A DNA stretch of 64,000 nucleotides from Glycine soja (Eukaryota; Streptophyta; Magnoliopsida; Fabales; Fabaceae), in the NCBI RefSeq assembly GCF_004193775.1, contig NC_041019.1:18046259-18110258 (forward strand), written 5' to 3'. Both the position numbers and the translations under genes were made by a program. This document shows positions 12,908 to 24,140 of this stretch, piece by piece (within the stretch, counting starts at the first letter, position 1; every line of letters starts with the position of its first letter). The notes beneath the pieces were generated by a model that saw nothing but the letters and a program-made list of their open reading frames with translations, was not told the DNA's origin and searched no databases.

Positions 12908-13018
12908 AATTGGCCCGAAAAAGGACACCTGCTGAAACATCACAAAGTCCTCCTCCATATGACAACCACTGTTGGCTAAGGCATCCGCACACTTATTGGC
13001 CTCCTGATATGTGCGGGT
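12908..13018 (-). pseudogene. LINE-type RNase H fragment
   Basis: Minus-strand translation gives RTYQEANKCADALANSGCHM followed by EEDFVMFQQVSFFG. This resembles the C-terminal RNase H segment of plant non-LTR retrotransposons, where (R)EAN(R/K)CAD.LAN is a recurrent motif. Only about 35 residues remain. It is on the opposite strand from the reverse-transcriptase fragment that follows, so the two need not be one insertion. Confidence 0.6.
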
Positions 13019-13689
13019 TGGCTGTATTTAAGAATGAAGGAAATAGTTTGAAATTTGAATGAGTGAAAATTAAGGAAAATACAAATTAAATTTGAGACCC
13101 ACTACAAAATTAACTTCCCAAGAGTCATGAGATGAGAGAGGAAAATGGAGATGCATTTTTTCTTTTTAATTTTAAATATTTTTATATCAACATTTTATAT
13201 TAACAAGCGTTTATTATAATGATATATCATATTTTTAGTATAATTTACAATGTTCATATCATTGTTAGACCAAAACATATCAACAAAACTTAGTGTGTTA
13301 GTGCGTATTAGACCTAATGCACGTCTTTTTGAAGAAACAAATAGTAGGTTATGCGTTCTTAATGTGAAAATTAAACACGTAATGATCTACACAATACTAT
13401 ACACACTGCCAATCCAATGTCAAGGTAATGTGGCATTTTTTTTATTGTTGTGGGGTCGGTGGTAAAGACCATTACATCTTACCTGAAGGCTCGGTCATTG
13501 CTTCTTGCATGTACGCCATGAATTTCTACTTACACCTCCATAATTTTGAAAACCCTGAGATTGCCCTTACCATATGCTATATGCAGGGTCAAATTTCTTA
13601 TCAATCCCACCTCTTTCATTCACGTCCTCATGGTCACTAGAACATGCAATTGTCCCCATCTAGTGTGCCAACTCATCAACTGCAACAAA

Positions 13690-14430
13690 CAAATTCTCAC
13701 CAAATCTCATATATTGTCTTGAAGGAGAAAATGAAATTGTTGAATGAAAAGTTGAAGATTTGGAATACGGATACTTTTGGAAATCTACAAAGAAAATACA
13801 AAGAGGTGGAAATGGAGATGAATAATTTAGACAAGAAAGGGGAAGATGGTGGCTTGAGTTTGGAGGAAGTTGTTTTGAAGAAAGAGTTACAAGAAAGATT
13901 GTGGAGGGTTGCTATGTACAATGAATCTCTCTTTTGACAAAAGTCTATAGATAGATGGATCTTGGAGGGTGATTAAAACACCAAATACTTTTACTCGGTG
14001 GTAAAGTAGAGAAGGAGGAAAAGCATGATTAGAGTTGGGTGGAGGATCCAAAAAGAGGGTTAAAGAGGAAGTAAAAAATTATTTTCAATCAAGATTCCAA
14101 GAGAAGGAGGAAGTGAGAGATAAGTTAGATGAGATATCTTTTAAAAGTATTTGGAGGAGGGGAATGGTGAGTTGGGGCTTATGTTTGTGGAGGAAGAGGT
14201 AAATGAAGCGGTGTGGGATTGTGGGAATGATAAGAGCCCAAGACCAAATGCTTTTAATTTCAAATTTATTATAAAGCTTTTTGGCCTTTATTAAAGGAGG
14301 ACATCATGAGATTTATGAGAGTTTCATGCTAATGGTGTGCTTCTTAGAGGGAGTAGTCCTTCCTTTATCATCTTGTTTCTTTCTTCTTCCCCAAGAGGGT
14401 TCTCTCTTTGAAAGCTTGGATCCTCGATTT
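13690..14430 (+). pseudogene. LINE ORF2 reverse-transcriptase fragment
   Basis: The plus strand gives LKEKMKLLNEKLKIWNTDTF, ELQERLWRVAMYNESL, then RWILEGD and NTKYF(Y)SVV in successive frames. After frame changes come EEEVNEAVWDCGNDKSP and FWPLLKEDIMRFM. These follow the order seen just before and into the RT domain of plant LINE ORF2. At least three frame breaks and several stops are present. The endonuclease domain upstream and the YxDD catalytic motif are not seen. Confidence 0.7.
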
Positions 14431-14439
14431 ACCTTGTTC

Positions 14440-16867
14440 AAGAGAGCACCTTTCTTACTCCTTTTTGTTGTTTAGAGTTGTGTACAATGGTAAAAATCCT
14501 CTTCCCCTTCCATTTGAAGTTCCATTTTTTTCTTCATACAGAACCCATAGGGATTCATGAAAGTGCTTATTTTTTGGGTTTTAATGTTGTTTCTGTTTAT
14601 TGATGGGTTTTAGGTGTGTGGTGGCTGAATAATAATGAAAAAGCTCTCATCTAGGACCCAAAGCCCTCTCATTTTCCCTTTCTTCCTCTCACAGTTTGCT
14701 TCGTGGTTTATAGAGGTATAGGAAGCTGACCTTGTTCTTGTTTTACGTTGTCTTGTGATGTATTGGAATGACTTTTATGTATTGTGTTGGTAGTTTGATG
14801 TTGAGATATTTGATTTTGAGATTTGGGTGTTGATTTGATGATACGAATGGATATAAATGAAATTTGATGGTTGGGAATGTTTTATGCATGTTTGAATTTT
14901 TTATGGTGATGTTCACATAGTGTGGGATGGTATTGGATATGAGAAAGTTGGGGGTTCTGGTGTAAAATTCATATCCCATGCTCCCTTGAATGTTCTATAA
15001 TCAATTAAAACAAGCTCAAGGGTTAAATTTTGGTTTAGCCAACACAAATAATTGATTATGTGGTCTGGTAATCAATTATTTTAAGTTTCAAGGGTTGTGT
15101 TTTAATTTAGTTTTGCAAATAATCGATTATTTGGTTTGATAATCAACTATTTATATCATTGAAAGCCCAAGGGTACAATTATGCTAGATTTAGTCGATTA
15201 TAGTAAGACATACTCAATCAAATGGATCAAAATTCAATCTTCAAGTGCGAATTACAGAAAATAATTTGCATAAAAGTTGTAGCCCTAGATTTTAGCTAAC
15301 TAATAGTTTAGGTTTCACTCAAAAATAATGTCGACAACTCTAGATATGCTTAAATTAGTGCACAAAGGTCAAGTTGTCAATAATAAGTAAAAATTTCATA
15401 TTGATTGTAATTTTAGGCATAGTATGCTTCCAAACTAGGTCTTTGGGTAAAAATATAAGTTGTAGATAATCTTCTTAGTTTTCAAATGAGACAAGAATCA
15501 ACTTAATTAAGTTAGTATATATTTAATTATCATGTTTATGAGTTATGAAGGCCATAGGTGCATAACAGAAAATGAAGGAGATAGTAACCCAAAACTTATG
15601 AGATATTTTGATAACCTTAAATATAAAGTGAAAAGTTGTTATAATGGCAAAGGGATGCATAATTATAATGATTTGATAGGTCTATGGTTTTACTGTTGAG
15701 AATATTATATTGATGATGAGATAATTATGTTAATTGATGAATGTCTTGAGTTATGTTGGTTGATTTCTTGATGATGATATGAACATCGTTTGATGAGGTG
15801 AATGTGGTGATGTTGATAAAATGATGATAATTTATTATGATCATGCCTTGTAACCATCTATATTTGTTGGATGGGTTAGTTATGGCCTTTGGGAAGCTTT
15901 TGTCGAAAAGAAACTGGTATACTTAGGAGGGTGAGTCCGACGCCAAAACTCCACCTCACTAAAGTGACCTGGGAGTCTCACCTAGTGGGGTATCTTTTCA
16001 AATACCATCCCTAGATTTTGAATTTGAATGACGTGTCAAAGTGTTGAGAACTACTTCCCAAGAGGTTTAGTGATTTTTCAATGTATATAACATGGATTGT
16101 TATTGATGATGAAACTTAGATCCTTAAGATTGACCGTGAGTGAGATGGTGGGTACAAAGGTTTCATATTTTAAACCTCAAGAAATCCTAGTTTAGTTGTT
16201 ATTGTTGTGAGTAGGCACGTAAGTTGGAGGTGCTAAGAAGGCCCTCAACCAGTTGGAGGTTGGTGGTGGTGGCTAATGGTGAAAGGGCCTATAGAATGGA
16301 TGGGTGGGCAAACTCCTAGATAAGTTAAGGTCTTTGCAAGACTTGCGGAACTAAGCCACTACCTATGCTCATCCATTTTTCATAAAATCACACTTCCTCT
16401 ACAGGGTTAATTCAAGTCTCCCCAAATCCTCTAATCATAAAGTGCGACTATGTTAAGAGATGTGCTTGGGTTAATCACCAAAAAGGTGAAATCTCCATGT
16501 AGTCGAGTTTGTCTTTGATGTCGATGATTGATGGATTGAGGATGATGATGTTTGATGGTTGAATCATGGTGTTGATGGTTGATTGGCTGATGAAGATGAT
16601 GTGTGGTGATTGTATCTTAATGTGATAGTTGTTGAATTAATGTTTATTATGAGATTACTTATTATGTGAATTCTAAGAGTTATGCCTTATATGTGATTTC
16701 CATGTTATATTCTATATATAATGGTATGTGATTACATTTAATTGTTAAGTTCTATGTTAGTTTAATATGCGTATTTTTTGTAAGCTTACCCTTACATTGT
16801 TGCACGTGTGATTCGTGTTTGTTGTGATCTCATATCTAACATATGTGAGGAGCAGAAAGATAAGAGG
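14440..16867. other. Gene-free region, probably retroelement-derived
   Basis: No convincing coding sequence. 15,000-15,200 repeats variants of TAATCAATTATTT and TAATCGATTATTT. 15,870-16,480 has the GC-richer, CT/GA-skewed text often seen in Gypsy LTRs (for example GAGTCCGACGCCAAAACTCC). I could not locate LTR ends or a target duplication. Confidence 0.4.
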
Positions 16868-17180
16868 TGACACACACACACAGAGACATATCACATGATG
16901 TTTTATCGTGGCAACATGTTAACTAATTGATTACGAGAAATTGGATCGAATTTTGTGGGTTTTTCTTGTGTAGTACCTCACCATGACATGAGCGTGAAAC
17001 GAGGAATCCATTTTTTATAACTTAAAACACACATACACGCAAATCACGTGATGTTTTATCATGGTTAACCAACATGTTAACTAATCGATTATGATAAATT
17101 GTATCAAATTTTGTGGTTTCTTCTTCTGTAGTACCTCACCATGACAAGAGCATGAAAGGAGGAATCCATTTTTTTATAAC
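16868..17180. repeat. Tandem pair of about 155 bp
   Basis: Two adjacent units share GATGTTTTATC(G/A)TGG, CAACATGTTAACTAAT and GTAGTACCTCACCATGACA, then a GAGGAATCCATTTTTTATAA end. The second unit begins near 17,021, which is also where the 5.4-kb duplication begins. Confidence 0.85.
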
Positions 17181-18297
17181 TTTTATAAGGGCTAAAATCA
17201 TATTGTGTGTTTTAGATTTTGGCCTTTGAAACGCTAAAAGTTTACAAATACTTTTATAATCAAATTAATAGAAGAGTTTTAAATGAATTAAAATAAAGTC
17301 TTCTACTTGGGTGAGTTTCTAGTTTTATTTAACAACGGCGAGTCGTTACAAATACAAAACCTTTATTGCAAGAGATGGAATTTTATACTTGGGCTTAGGT
17401 GAAGTTGAAGGTAAAATCTTTTCAATACTCTTTTGTGCAATTGTCCCTTGATCCTGGAGCATCTATGTTGAATGGGAGTAATGAGTAAAATTGCCCCTAC
17501 ACCACATCTTTATGCTATGTTTTTGTTTTGGCCAATTTTTTCATAAAGTAGGATCAGGTATGCATCTTGCTAGGAAATTGTGGCAATAGTGTTTTGTTTT
17601 AAGGTTTGACTTGTGGGAAATTATGGTTATTTGTAATGGCAAGGGGTAACTGGGAAGTGCTGGATTGCACTTGTTGTTGTGCCTCGCTTGGGTTAACTTA
17701 GAATTTATTTGTTGTATTACATATAAATTAAAGTTAACCTTTGGCTGAATTTGTTTTCTTATGTATTGGCTATTTGGTACCATTAATATTATTTGTTTTG
17801 TTGATAAAAAAAAATCTCAAATATATTGCAAAATGACTAACTTGGTGTGCAGGGACTTGACATTAGTAGCAAAGGATCGTCCGTGGTAAACTCTTAAGGC
17901 CCCTTAATATCTGCAAATGAGAGCAACATACAAAATAACAGTAAAATTTGCCTAATGCAGAAAATGTTATTTGTAATTGTTTTAGATTAGGTGGTTTGGA
18001 ACATACATTTTTTATTTCAGAATTTTCAATTAAGAATGCAAAAATTTATGTTCCTAATCACTTAATCTAGAACAAATGCAAAAAACACTTCCAAATTAAG
18101 TTACGGGGTTCAAAAACCATTTCGGATCCACTAATCTAGATACGTAAAAAAAACAATAAGGATAGGATGATTTGTAATAGAGCATCAGTGACATATATCT
18201 CACAAATTAAGCAATTTGTAGCTCCTTCAACTGTGGAATAACCAAATCATGAAACAAATCTTCAATAGAAAATCAAAAAATAAAAAAGGAACTTGTG

Positions 18298-20099
18298 TGT
18301 CACAACCTACCCTTCGGTGGGAGGGCGACGCGAGACTCACGGGTGTGTCTTCCAAGAAAGGAATACGCGCGGAGTCGCCACCAACGTTTATTTGAGAAAA
18401 ACGTCGGAAAAACCGGAAAAGACGTGGTCTACAAACTTTAAGTGAAAGGTTCGGGAGTTGTATTTACGCACGGGGAAGGTATTAGCACCTCACACATCCA
18501 TCACAAGAGACGGTAGCCTTTAATCAAATGTGCAAATATGACTTCCATTTATGTTATCTTCCCCTTTTTCACGTTCCTATGCCTTTTTATGCCTTTTATA
18601 TATTTTTTATCTTTTTATGGTCGATGAGGATGTTTCCCTTGCTCCTACGTATTCCTCAATTGTGATAAGGAAATCAGACCTACGTAGTTCTTTGAGAACC
18701 AAACGTTGGTTAAATTGTTTTTATCCTTTTTTGCAAAATATGTTTTTATTGAATGAAAGGTCATTTAAGACGTTGGACCATTAAATAATCTTTCGATTCT
18801 TTTGAAAGGAGAGAAAACATTAATGCATTGGACCATTAATGATCTCTTGTTATTTTTTTTGCAAGAGGTAATAAAACTACGTGTTGATTTTAGGCTTTTT
18901 AGAAATCTACGTTTAACCAATAAAGGTAGAAAAGACCATTTTAAGTCGTTGGACCTTAAAAATGGCTTTTTTAGGTGATGACAAAAGTTTGATTTATGAA
19001 TTGATTTTAGCCTTAGTTTCACTTTGGTTATTAGTCAATTCGATTAAGAAAGAAAAATCCCAAAGAAAAACGTCCGATTGATTTTTTGATTATTTTACTA
19101 AAAAATATTTTTTGATTATTATATTATTATTTTGCCTCTTTTTGGTTTTAAACGTGGTTACGGCATGACCGAACGGTCGGATTTCATTTTAACAGAAATT
19201 AAAAGATGTTACAATACGAATGATCGGTGGAAATTTATTTTATTTTTGACTAGGCAAGAAAATGACTTAAATAAATGACTAAAGCACGTCAAAAGGGGGT
19301 ACGGAAAGTAAATGAAATAAAAATAAAAGCACGCGAAACAAATGTGGACCACTAAGGGTACATAGAATGAATTGAAAAGTTCAATTTCGGGAACTTACCG
19401 GTTGAAGACCGAAGAACGACGAAGATCGTCGAAGAACGGCGGAAAATCTTCGCGAAATTACTCACGGAAACGTCTCGGAAGTGTTACCGAAGTGCCTCGG
19501 CATGGATTTTCTTCACGGAAACAATTTTCCTCACTAATTTTAAGTGATTCTCAGATACCAGGAGGGTTGAACATTTTTGTTCTTCCCTCCTTCCCCTATT
19601 TATAGGGAAAAGAAGGAGAAGCTTGCCACCCAGCTCGCCCAGGCGAGCTAGGTTGCTTCCTCCAAAAGGCACCGCCTTCTGGGGAACTTCCTGGAAGGCC
19701 CAAGTGGGCCTGGTTGCTATTTGCACCCCCCTGTTTACTAAATACACTCCCTGCCCTTTTTTTGCTGATTCTTTTTCCATAACGTTATGAAACTTTACGA
19801 ATTTCGTAACGATACTTGTTTTCTTTCCTTAATGTCACGGAACCTTACAGATTACGTAATCATCCCTTTTTTGGCTTCCAGGATGTTACTGAACTTCACG
19901 GATTGTGCAACAATGCTTCATTTTGACTTCCGGCATGTCACGGAACTTCACGGATTGTGGAACGATGCTTCCTTTTGACTTCCAGCATGTTACGGAACTT
20001 CACGGATTGTCTAACGATGGGTGCCAAGTACCTCAAAGTGGTCAAATGAGGGTCGCATCCCAACAAACAGATGGTCCCGGGCGAAATTAGGGTATGACA
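18298..20099 (-). mobile_element. Solo LTR (Gypsy-type), reverse orientation, copy 1
   Basis: The 1,802-bp element begins TGTCACAACCTACCC and ends GGGTATGACA. It is flanked by the 5-bp duplication TTGTG (18,293-18,297 and 20,100-20,104). No gag/pol or second LTR is adjacent, so it is a solo LTR. A minus-strand TATA-like CCTATAAATAG (19,597-19,607) and homology of its right end to the start of the LTR at 54,981 give the minus orientation. It contains the palindrome AGCTCGCCCAGGCGAGCT and three to four near-repeats of CACGGAACTTCACGGATTGT. Confidence 0.9.
19597..19607 (-). promoter_or_regulatory. Putative LTR TATA box (copy 1)
   Basis: Minus-strand CCTATAAATAG sits inside the solo LTR within the larger palindrome TTCCCCTATTTATAGGGAA. 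The equivalent motif lies at the same relative place in copy 2 and in the related LTR at 54,981. Activity is not shown. Confidence 0.5.
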
Positions 20100-20427
20100 T
20101 TGTGCATTGAATGGTGGCGTGTTCTGGTAGTGGCCAATGTGTGTGGTATATCAAATGTCATTATGTGTCCTAGTGGTGATCCTCGGTGCACTCTTCTCTG
20201 CAGCTGCAGCAACCGATAAAGAGGGAAGAGGGTGCACAACAAGACCAAACAAAATTAGGGTAACAAATGAGGCAAAAAAGGCTAAAACGGCACCTCAAGG
20301 TAATGATATGAAATAAGCAATTTGTAGGGTGCAAGAAGCAATGGCCTAAAAGGCGGTGATAAAAAAATATTGTTGTCCCGTTGTAATTTTTTATGGCACA
20401 AATGTAATTTTACTTGAAGGCAAGTTG

Positions 20428-20541
20428 AAGTTGTTGTTGTTGTTGTTGTTGCTATTGTTGTTGTTGTTGTTGTTGCTGTTGTTGTTGTTGTTGTTGGTGT
20501 TGGTGGTGTTGTTGTTGTTGTTGTTGTTGTTGGTGGTGGTG
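20428..20541. repeat. TTG microsatellite (copy 1)
   Basis: An imperfect TTG/GTT tract of about 110 bp with interspersed GTG and CTA/CTG triplets. The same tract occurs at about 26,271-26,384 in copy 2. The poly-Leu ORF spanning it is an artefact. Confidence 0.9.
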
Positions 20542-20605
20542 ATGAAAATTAAATTAATTATTATCAACATACATAAATTTTTAGAGAAATTTTTTTTCTT
20601 TGTAG

Positions 20606-21132
20606 AATTGATACTACGAGTGTCATAGCAATTGTGAAGGAGCTATTTAAAGAGCATACTGATTTAATTTTGGGATTTAACACCTTCTTGCAAGATGAAT
20701 ATAAAATCAAACTTCCATTGAAGGACAAAAACCCTCCTCAGAAGATGCTTGGTGGACTTGAAGAGGCTGCACATTTTGTCAAGAAGGTTAAGGTAAATAC
20801 TTGTTGAATTTGGAGCATGTCATAACTCGTATATGCCTATAGTATTAGTAACAAATTAATATAAATATTGGTTTATTTAAGTGTTCATGTGGACCTTGGC
20901 AGTATTGCCACAACATCTGTTACTCTCCATAATGGTCAAAGACCCTATGCTTTATATATGTTTATGATATATGTCAAGATCACAATAGATTGGACTGTGA
21001 CTTGAGTCTAACAGTGTTGTGTTTTCATGCCGACTCGCTTTCATGGCAATGATCAAGTTTACAGGTCCTTTCTAGACATAATGAACACATTGCAAGAGGG
21101 AAAAAAAGTTTATGACTAACACTTACAATGAG
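20606..21132 (+). pseudogene. SIN3-like exon 2 and exon 3 remnant, copy 1
   Basis: The exon at 20,606-20,792 (187 bp, the same length as exon 2 of the SIN3-like gene at 6.2 kb) gives [38 protein letters not shown] and [11 protein letters not shown], a PAH helix pair and linker, with intact acceptor TTTGTAG and donor GTAAAT. The exon 3 equivalent at 21,033-21,132 gives TRFHGNDQVYRSFLDIMNTL but is 100 bp instead of the in-frame 99. A run of seven A puts it out of frame before the conserved YNEV end, and its acceptor reads CCG instead of CAG. No exon 1 was found upstream, where the microsatellite and solo LTR now lie. Non-functional remnant of a second SIN3-like paralogue. Confidence 0.8.
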
Positions 21133-21548
21133 GTCTGTGTTGTCTTATGACTGTGACTATGGCTATCTGGTTACTTAATAGTCAGGAAAATTTGTTATAT
21201 TAGTCTTTGTTTTTTATTTTTCACTCATAATTTAGGGACTTATTTTTATTATATATAATTGGACTTGTTTAGGTTACAGAACTTTTCCAACGTATTTTTT
21301 AGACAAGTATTCCTTTTTTTTTTTCCTTTTTTCGGATGATAAATATTTTTTAGAAAATCAAACTCATGTTAGAATTTCAATTAAGATACCGATGGAAGTT
21401 CTTCGGTTCTGAATTAGATATATTTGTATCTGAAAAAGGTTGATAATAATTTTTTTAAAATGAATTATTTATCTCTCAATTAGAAAAGTGTTTCAGAAAT
21501 GCCTTGTCCCCTGGATCCGTCTCCATTGTAACGTAAGCCCAAAGTCTG

Positions 21549-21578
<30 letters not shown>
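21549..21578. repeat. AT dinucleotide tract (copy 1)
   Basis: Fourteen AT units, with the same length in copy 2 at about 27,394-27,423. Equal length in such a mutable tract bears on how recent the duplication is. Confidence 0.85.
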
Positions 21579-21584
<6 letters not shown>

Positions 21585-21666
21585 TGACATGCATCATAAT
21601 TTAGTGACAATACGTAAATGTCGTGTATGTCAAGTGCTTCATTTTATAAGCTTATAAATGTTATAC

Positions 21667-22440
21667 GGATCTTACTAGTGTGGGAGACGCCTTTTTACCG
21701 GGGTAATATTTTTCTTTTTTAAATTATTTCCCCTATTAAAAAAATTGTCCCTAAACGGTAAAAAAGGCGTGGGAGACCCTAACCTCTCCCACCATGAAAA
21801 CATATTTTAAACCGTTAGATTGTCAAATTTAAATTAATGATCAAAATTTTTTTTTTCTTTTCTCTTTCTTTCATTCTATTATAGATTTAACACTTTCTTT
21901 TTTTCCTCTTCTCTTTCCTGACTTTGCCCCACCCCTTCATATTACTCCTTTTTTCACCCACCACCATGGACCATTGTTTGCTACTTCCAAAGGTGTTTTT
22001 TGTCAGCGACGGCGATGATTTTTTTAACAACATTTTGCCTCCCCTTTCTTTTACTCTTCTACCTTTTTCTTTTTTTTTTTTCTTCTTCTTTACATCTCCA
22101 AATTCCATTCACCAAACCAAATTAGCGAAACCCAAGAATTTCCTAGGTTCCTGTCAGATTCTCGCTTCATGTTCGTCACGATAAAAAGAAAAGTACTTGT
22201 TCCTCTGTAACACGCTTCTCAAGAGTTACGCTGGAAACATGCTTTTTTGCGCCCACCAAAAATCACCACCGCGAGCCACAGTGACACTAGATCTACACAA
22301 TTCCCCTCCCTTACCCATCATTTCATAAAAAATAGACAGTGCATTGAAGCCTTGAAGGGAATGAGACCTCTGATGCAACGCAGTGTTTACGGAGAGTGAA
22401 TGCAAGCATGGCAGTAGAGAAAGGAAAGTCTTGGCGAATG
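21667..22440. mobile_element. Left part of a non-autonomous MULE, truncated (copy 1)
   Basis: It starts GGATCTTACTAG after the 9-mer ATGTTATAC (21,658-21,666). It matches the left part of the element at 27,512 but ends abruptly at 22,440 at the duplication breakpoint, so the right terminus and second target duplication are missing here. Confidence 0.85.
21689..21768. mobile_element. 80-bp MITE inside the MULE terminus (copy 1)
   Basis: The ends are inverted (GCCTTTTTACCG and CGGTAAAAAAGGC) and GTGGGAGAC is duplicated on both sides (21,680-21,688 and 21,769-21,777). The interior is AT-rich and non-coding. Confidence 0.85.
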
Positions 22441-22442
22441 CC

Positions 22443-22862
22443 GAAACAATTTTCCTCACTAATTTTAAGTGATTCTCAGATACCAGGAGGGTTGAACATT
22501 TTTGTTCTTCCCTCCTTCCCCTATTTATAGGGAAAAGAAGGAGAAGCTTGCCACCCAGCTCGCCCAGGCGAGCAGGTGCTTCCTCCAAAAGGCACCGCCT
22601 TCTGGGGAACTTCCTGGAAGGCCCAAGTGGCCTGGTTGCTATTTGCACCCCCCTGTTTACTAAATACACTCCCTGCCCTTTTTTTGCTGATTCTTTTTCC
22701 ATAACGTTATGAAACTTTACGAATTTCGTAACGATACTTGTTTCTTTCCTTAATGTCACGGAACCTTACAGATTACGTAATCATCCCTTTTTTGGCTTCC
22801 AGGATGTTACTGAACTTCACGGATTGTGCAACAATGCTTCATTTTGACTTCCGGCATGTCAC
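22443..22862 (-). repeat. Third, partial copy of the solo LTR at the duplication junction
   Basis: It corresponds to 19,518-19,941 of the LTR but is shorter by four single bases (GCTAGGTTGC becomes GCAGGTGC; GTGGGCC becomes GTGGCC; GTTTTC becomes GTTTC). The two full LTR copies agree with each other over this stretch. It joins the truncated MULE on the left to the start of duplication copy 2 on the right, with only one or two bases of microhomology. A 177-codon minus-strand ORF crossing it is chimeric. Confidence 0.9.
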
Positions 22863-24140
22863 ACTTAAAACACACATACACGCAAATCACGTGATGTTTT
22901 ATCATGGTTAACCAACATGTTAACTAATCGATTATGATAAATTGTATCAAATTTTGTGGTTTCTTCTTCTGTAGTACCTCACCATGACAAGAGCATGAAA
23001 GGAGGAATCCATTTTTTTATAACTTTTATAAGGGCTAAAATCATATTGTGTGTTTTAGATTTTGGCCTTTGAAACGCTAAAAGTTTACAAATACTTTTAT
23101 AATCAAATTAATAGAAGAGTTTTAAATGAATTAAAATAAAGTCTTCTACTTGGGTGAGTTTCTAGTTTTATTTAACAACGGCGAGTCGTTACAAATACAA
23201 AACCTTTATTGCAAGAGATGGAATTTTATACTTGGGCTTAGGTGAAGTTGAAGGTAAAATCTTTTCAATACTCTTTTGTGCAATTGTCCCTTGATCCTGG
23301 AGCATCTATGTTGAATGGGAGTAATGAGTAAAATTGCCCCTACACCACATCTTTATGCTATGTTTTTGTTTTGGCCAATTTTTTCATAAAGTAGGATCAG
23401 GTATGCATCTTGCTAGGAAATTGTGGCAATAGTGTTTTGTTTTAAGGTTTGACTTGTGGGAAATTATGGTTATTTGTAATGGCAAGGGGTAACTGGGAAG
23501 TGCTGGATTGCACTTGTTGTTGTGCCTCGCTTGGGTTAACTTAGAATTTATTTGTTGTATTACATATAAATTAAAGTTAACCTTTGGCTGAATTTGTTTT
23601 CTTATGTATTGGCTATTTGGTACCATTAATATTATTTGTTTTGTTGATAAAAAAAAATCTCAAATATATTGCAAAATGACTAACTTGGTGTGCAGGGACT
23701 TGACATTAGTAGCAAAGGATCGTCCGTGGTAAACTCTTAAGGCCCCTTAATATCTGCAAATGAGAGCAACATACAAAATAACAGTAAAATTTGCCTAATG
23801 CAGAAAATGTTATTTGTAATTGTTTTAGATTAGGTGGTTTGGAACATACATTTTTTATTTCAGAATTTTCAATTAAGAATGCAAAAATTTATGTTCCTAA
23901 TCACTTAATCTAGAACAAATGCAAAAAACACTTCCAAATTAAGTTACGGGGTTCAAAAACCATTTCGGATCCACTAATCTAGATACGTAAAAAAAACAAT
24001 AAGGATAGGATGATTTGTAATAGAGCATCAGTGACATATATCTCACAAATTAAGCAATTTGTAGCTCCTTCAACTGTGGAATAACCAAATCATGAAACAA
24101 ATCTTCAATAGAAAATCAAAAAATAAAAAAGGAACTTGTG

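Larger units (their letters stand above)
17020..22440. repeat. 5.4-kb direct duplication, copy 1
   Basis: This block recurs at 22,863-28,288. The offset is 5,843 at the left end and 5,848 at the right end because copy 2 has five extra single bases. Each extra base I found lies in a homopolymer: a C run near 20,077, T runs near 21,295, 21,895 and 22,017, and a C run near 22,309. I saw no substitutions. The block holds 1.3 kb of gene-free sequence, a solo LTR, a TTG microsatellite, SIN3-like exons and the left part of a MULE. The right end breaks inside that MULE at ...CTTGGCGAATG. Confidence 0.95.

Noticed and set aside
17541..17783. 80-codon ORF present identically twice (also 23,384-23,626)
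   Set aside because: Identity comes from the 5.4-kb duplication; composition and lack of family similarity give no support for coding.
20356..20628. Leu-rich ORF (and its copy at 26,200-26,472) suggestive of a membrane peptide
   Set aside because: It is the TTG microsatellite translated; the downstream part overlaps a SIN3 exon in another frame.
22226..22759. 177-codon minus-strand ORF, the longest in the duplication
   Set aside because: It crosses the junction at 22,440 and joins MULE and LTR sequence; it reflects the rearrangement, not a gene.
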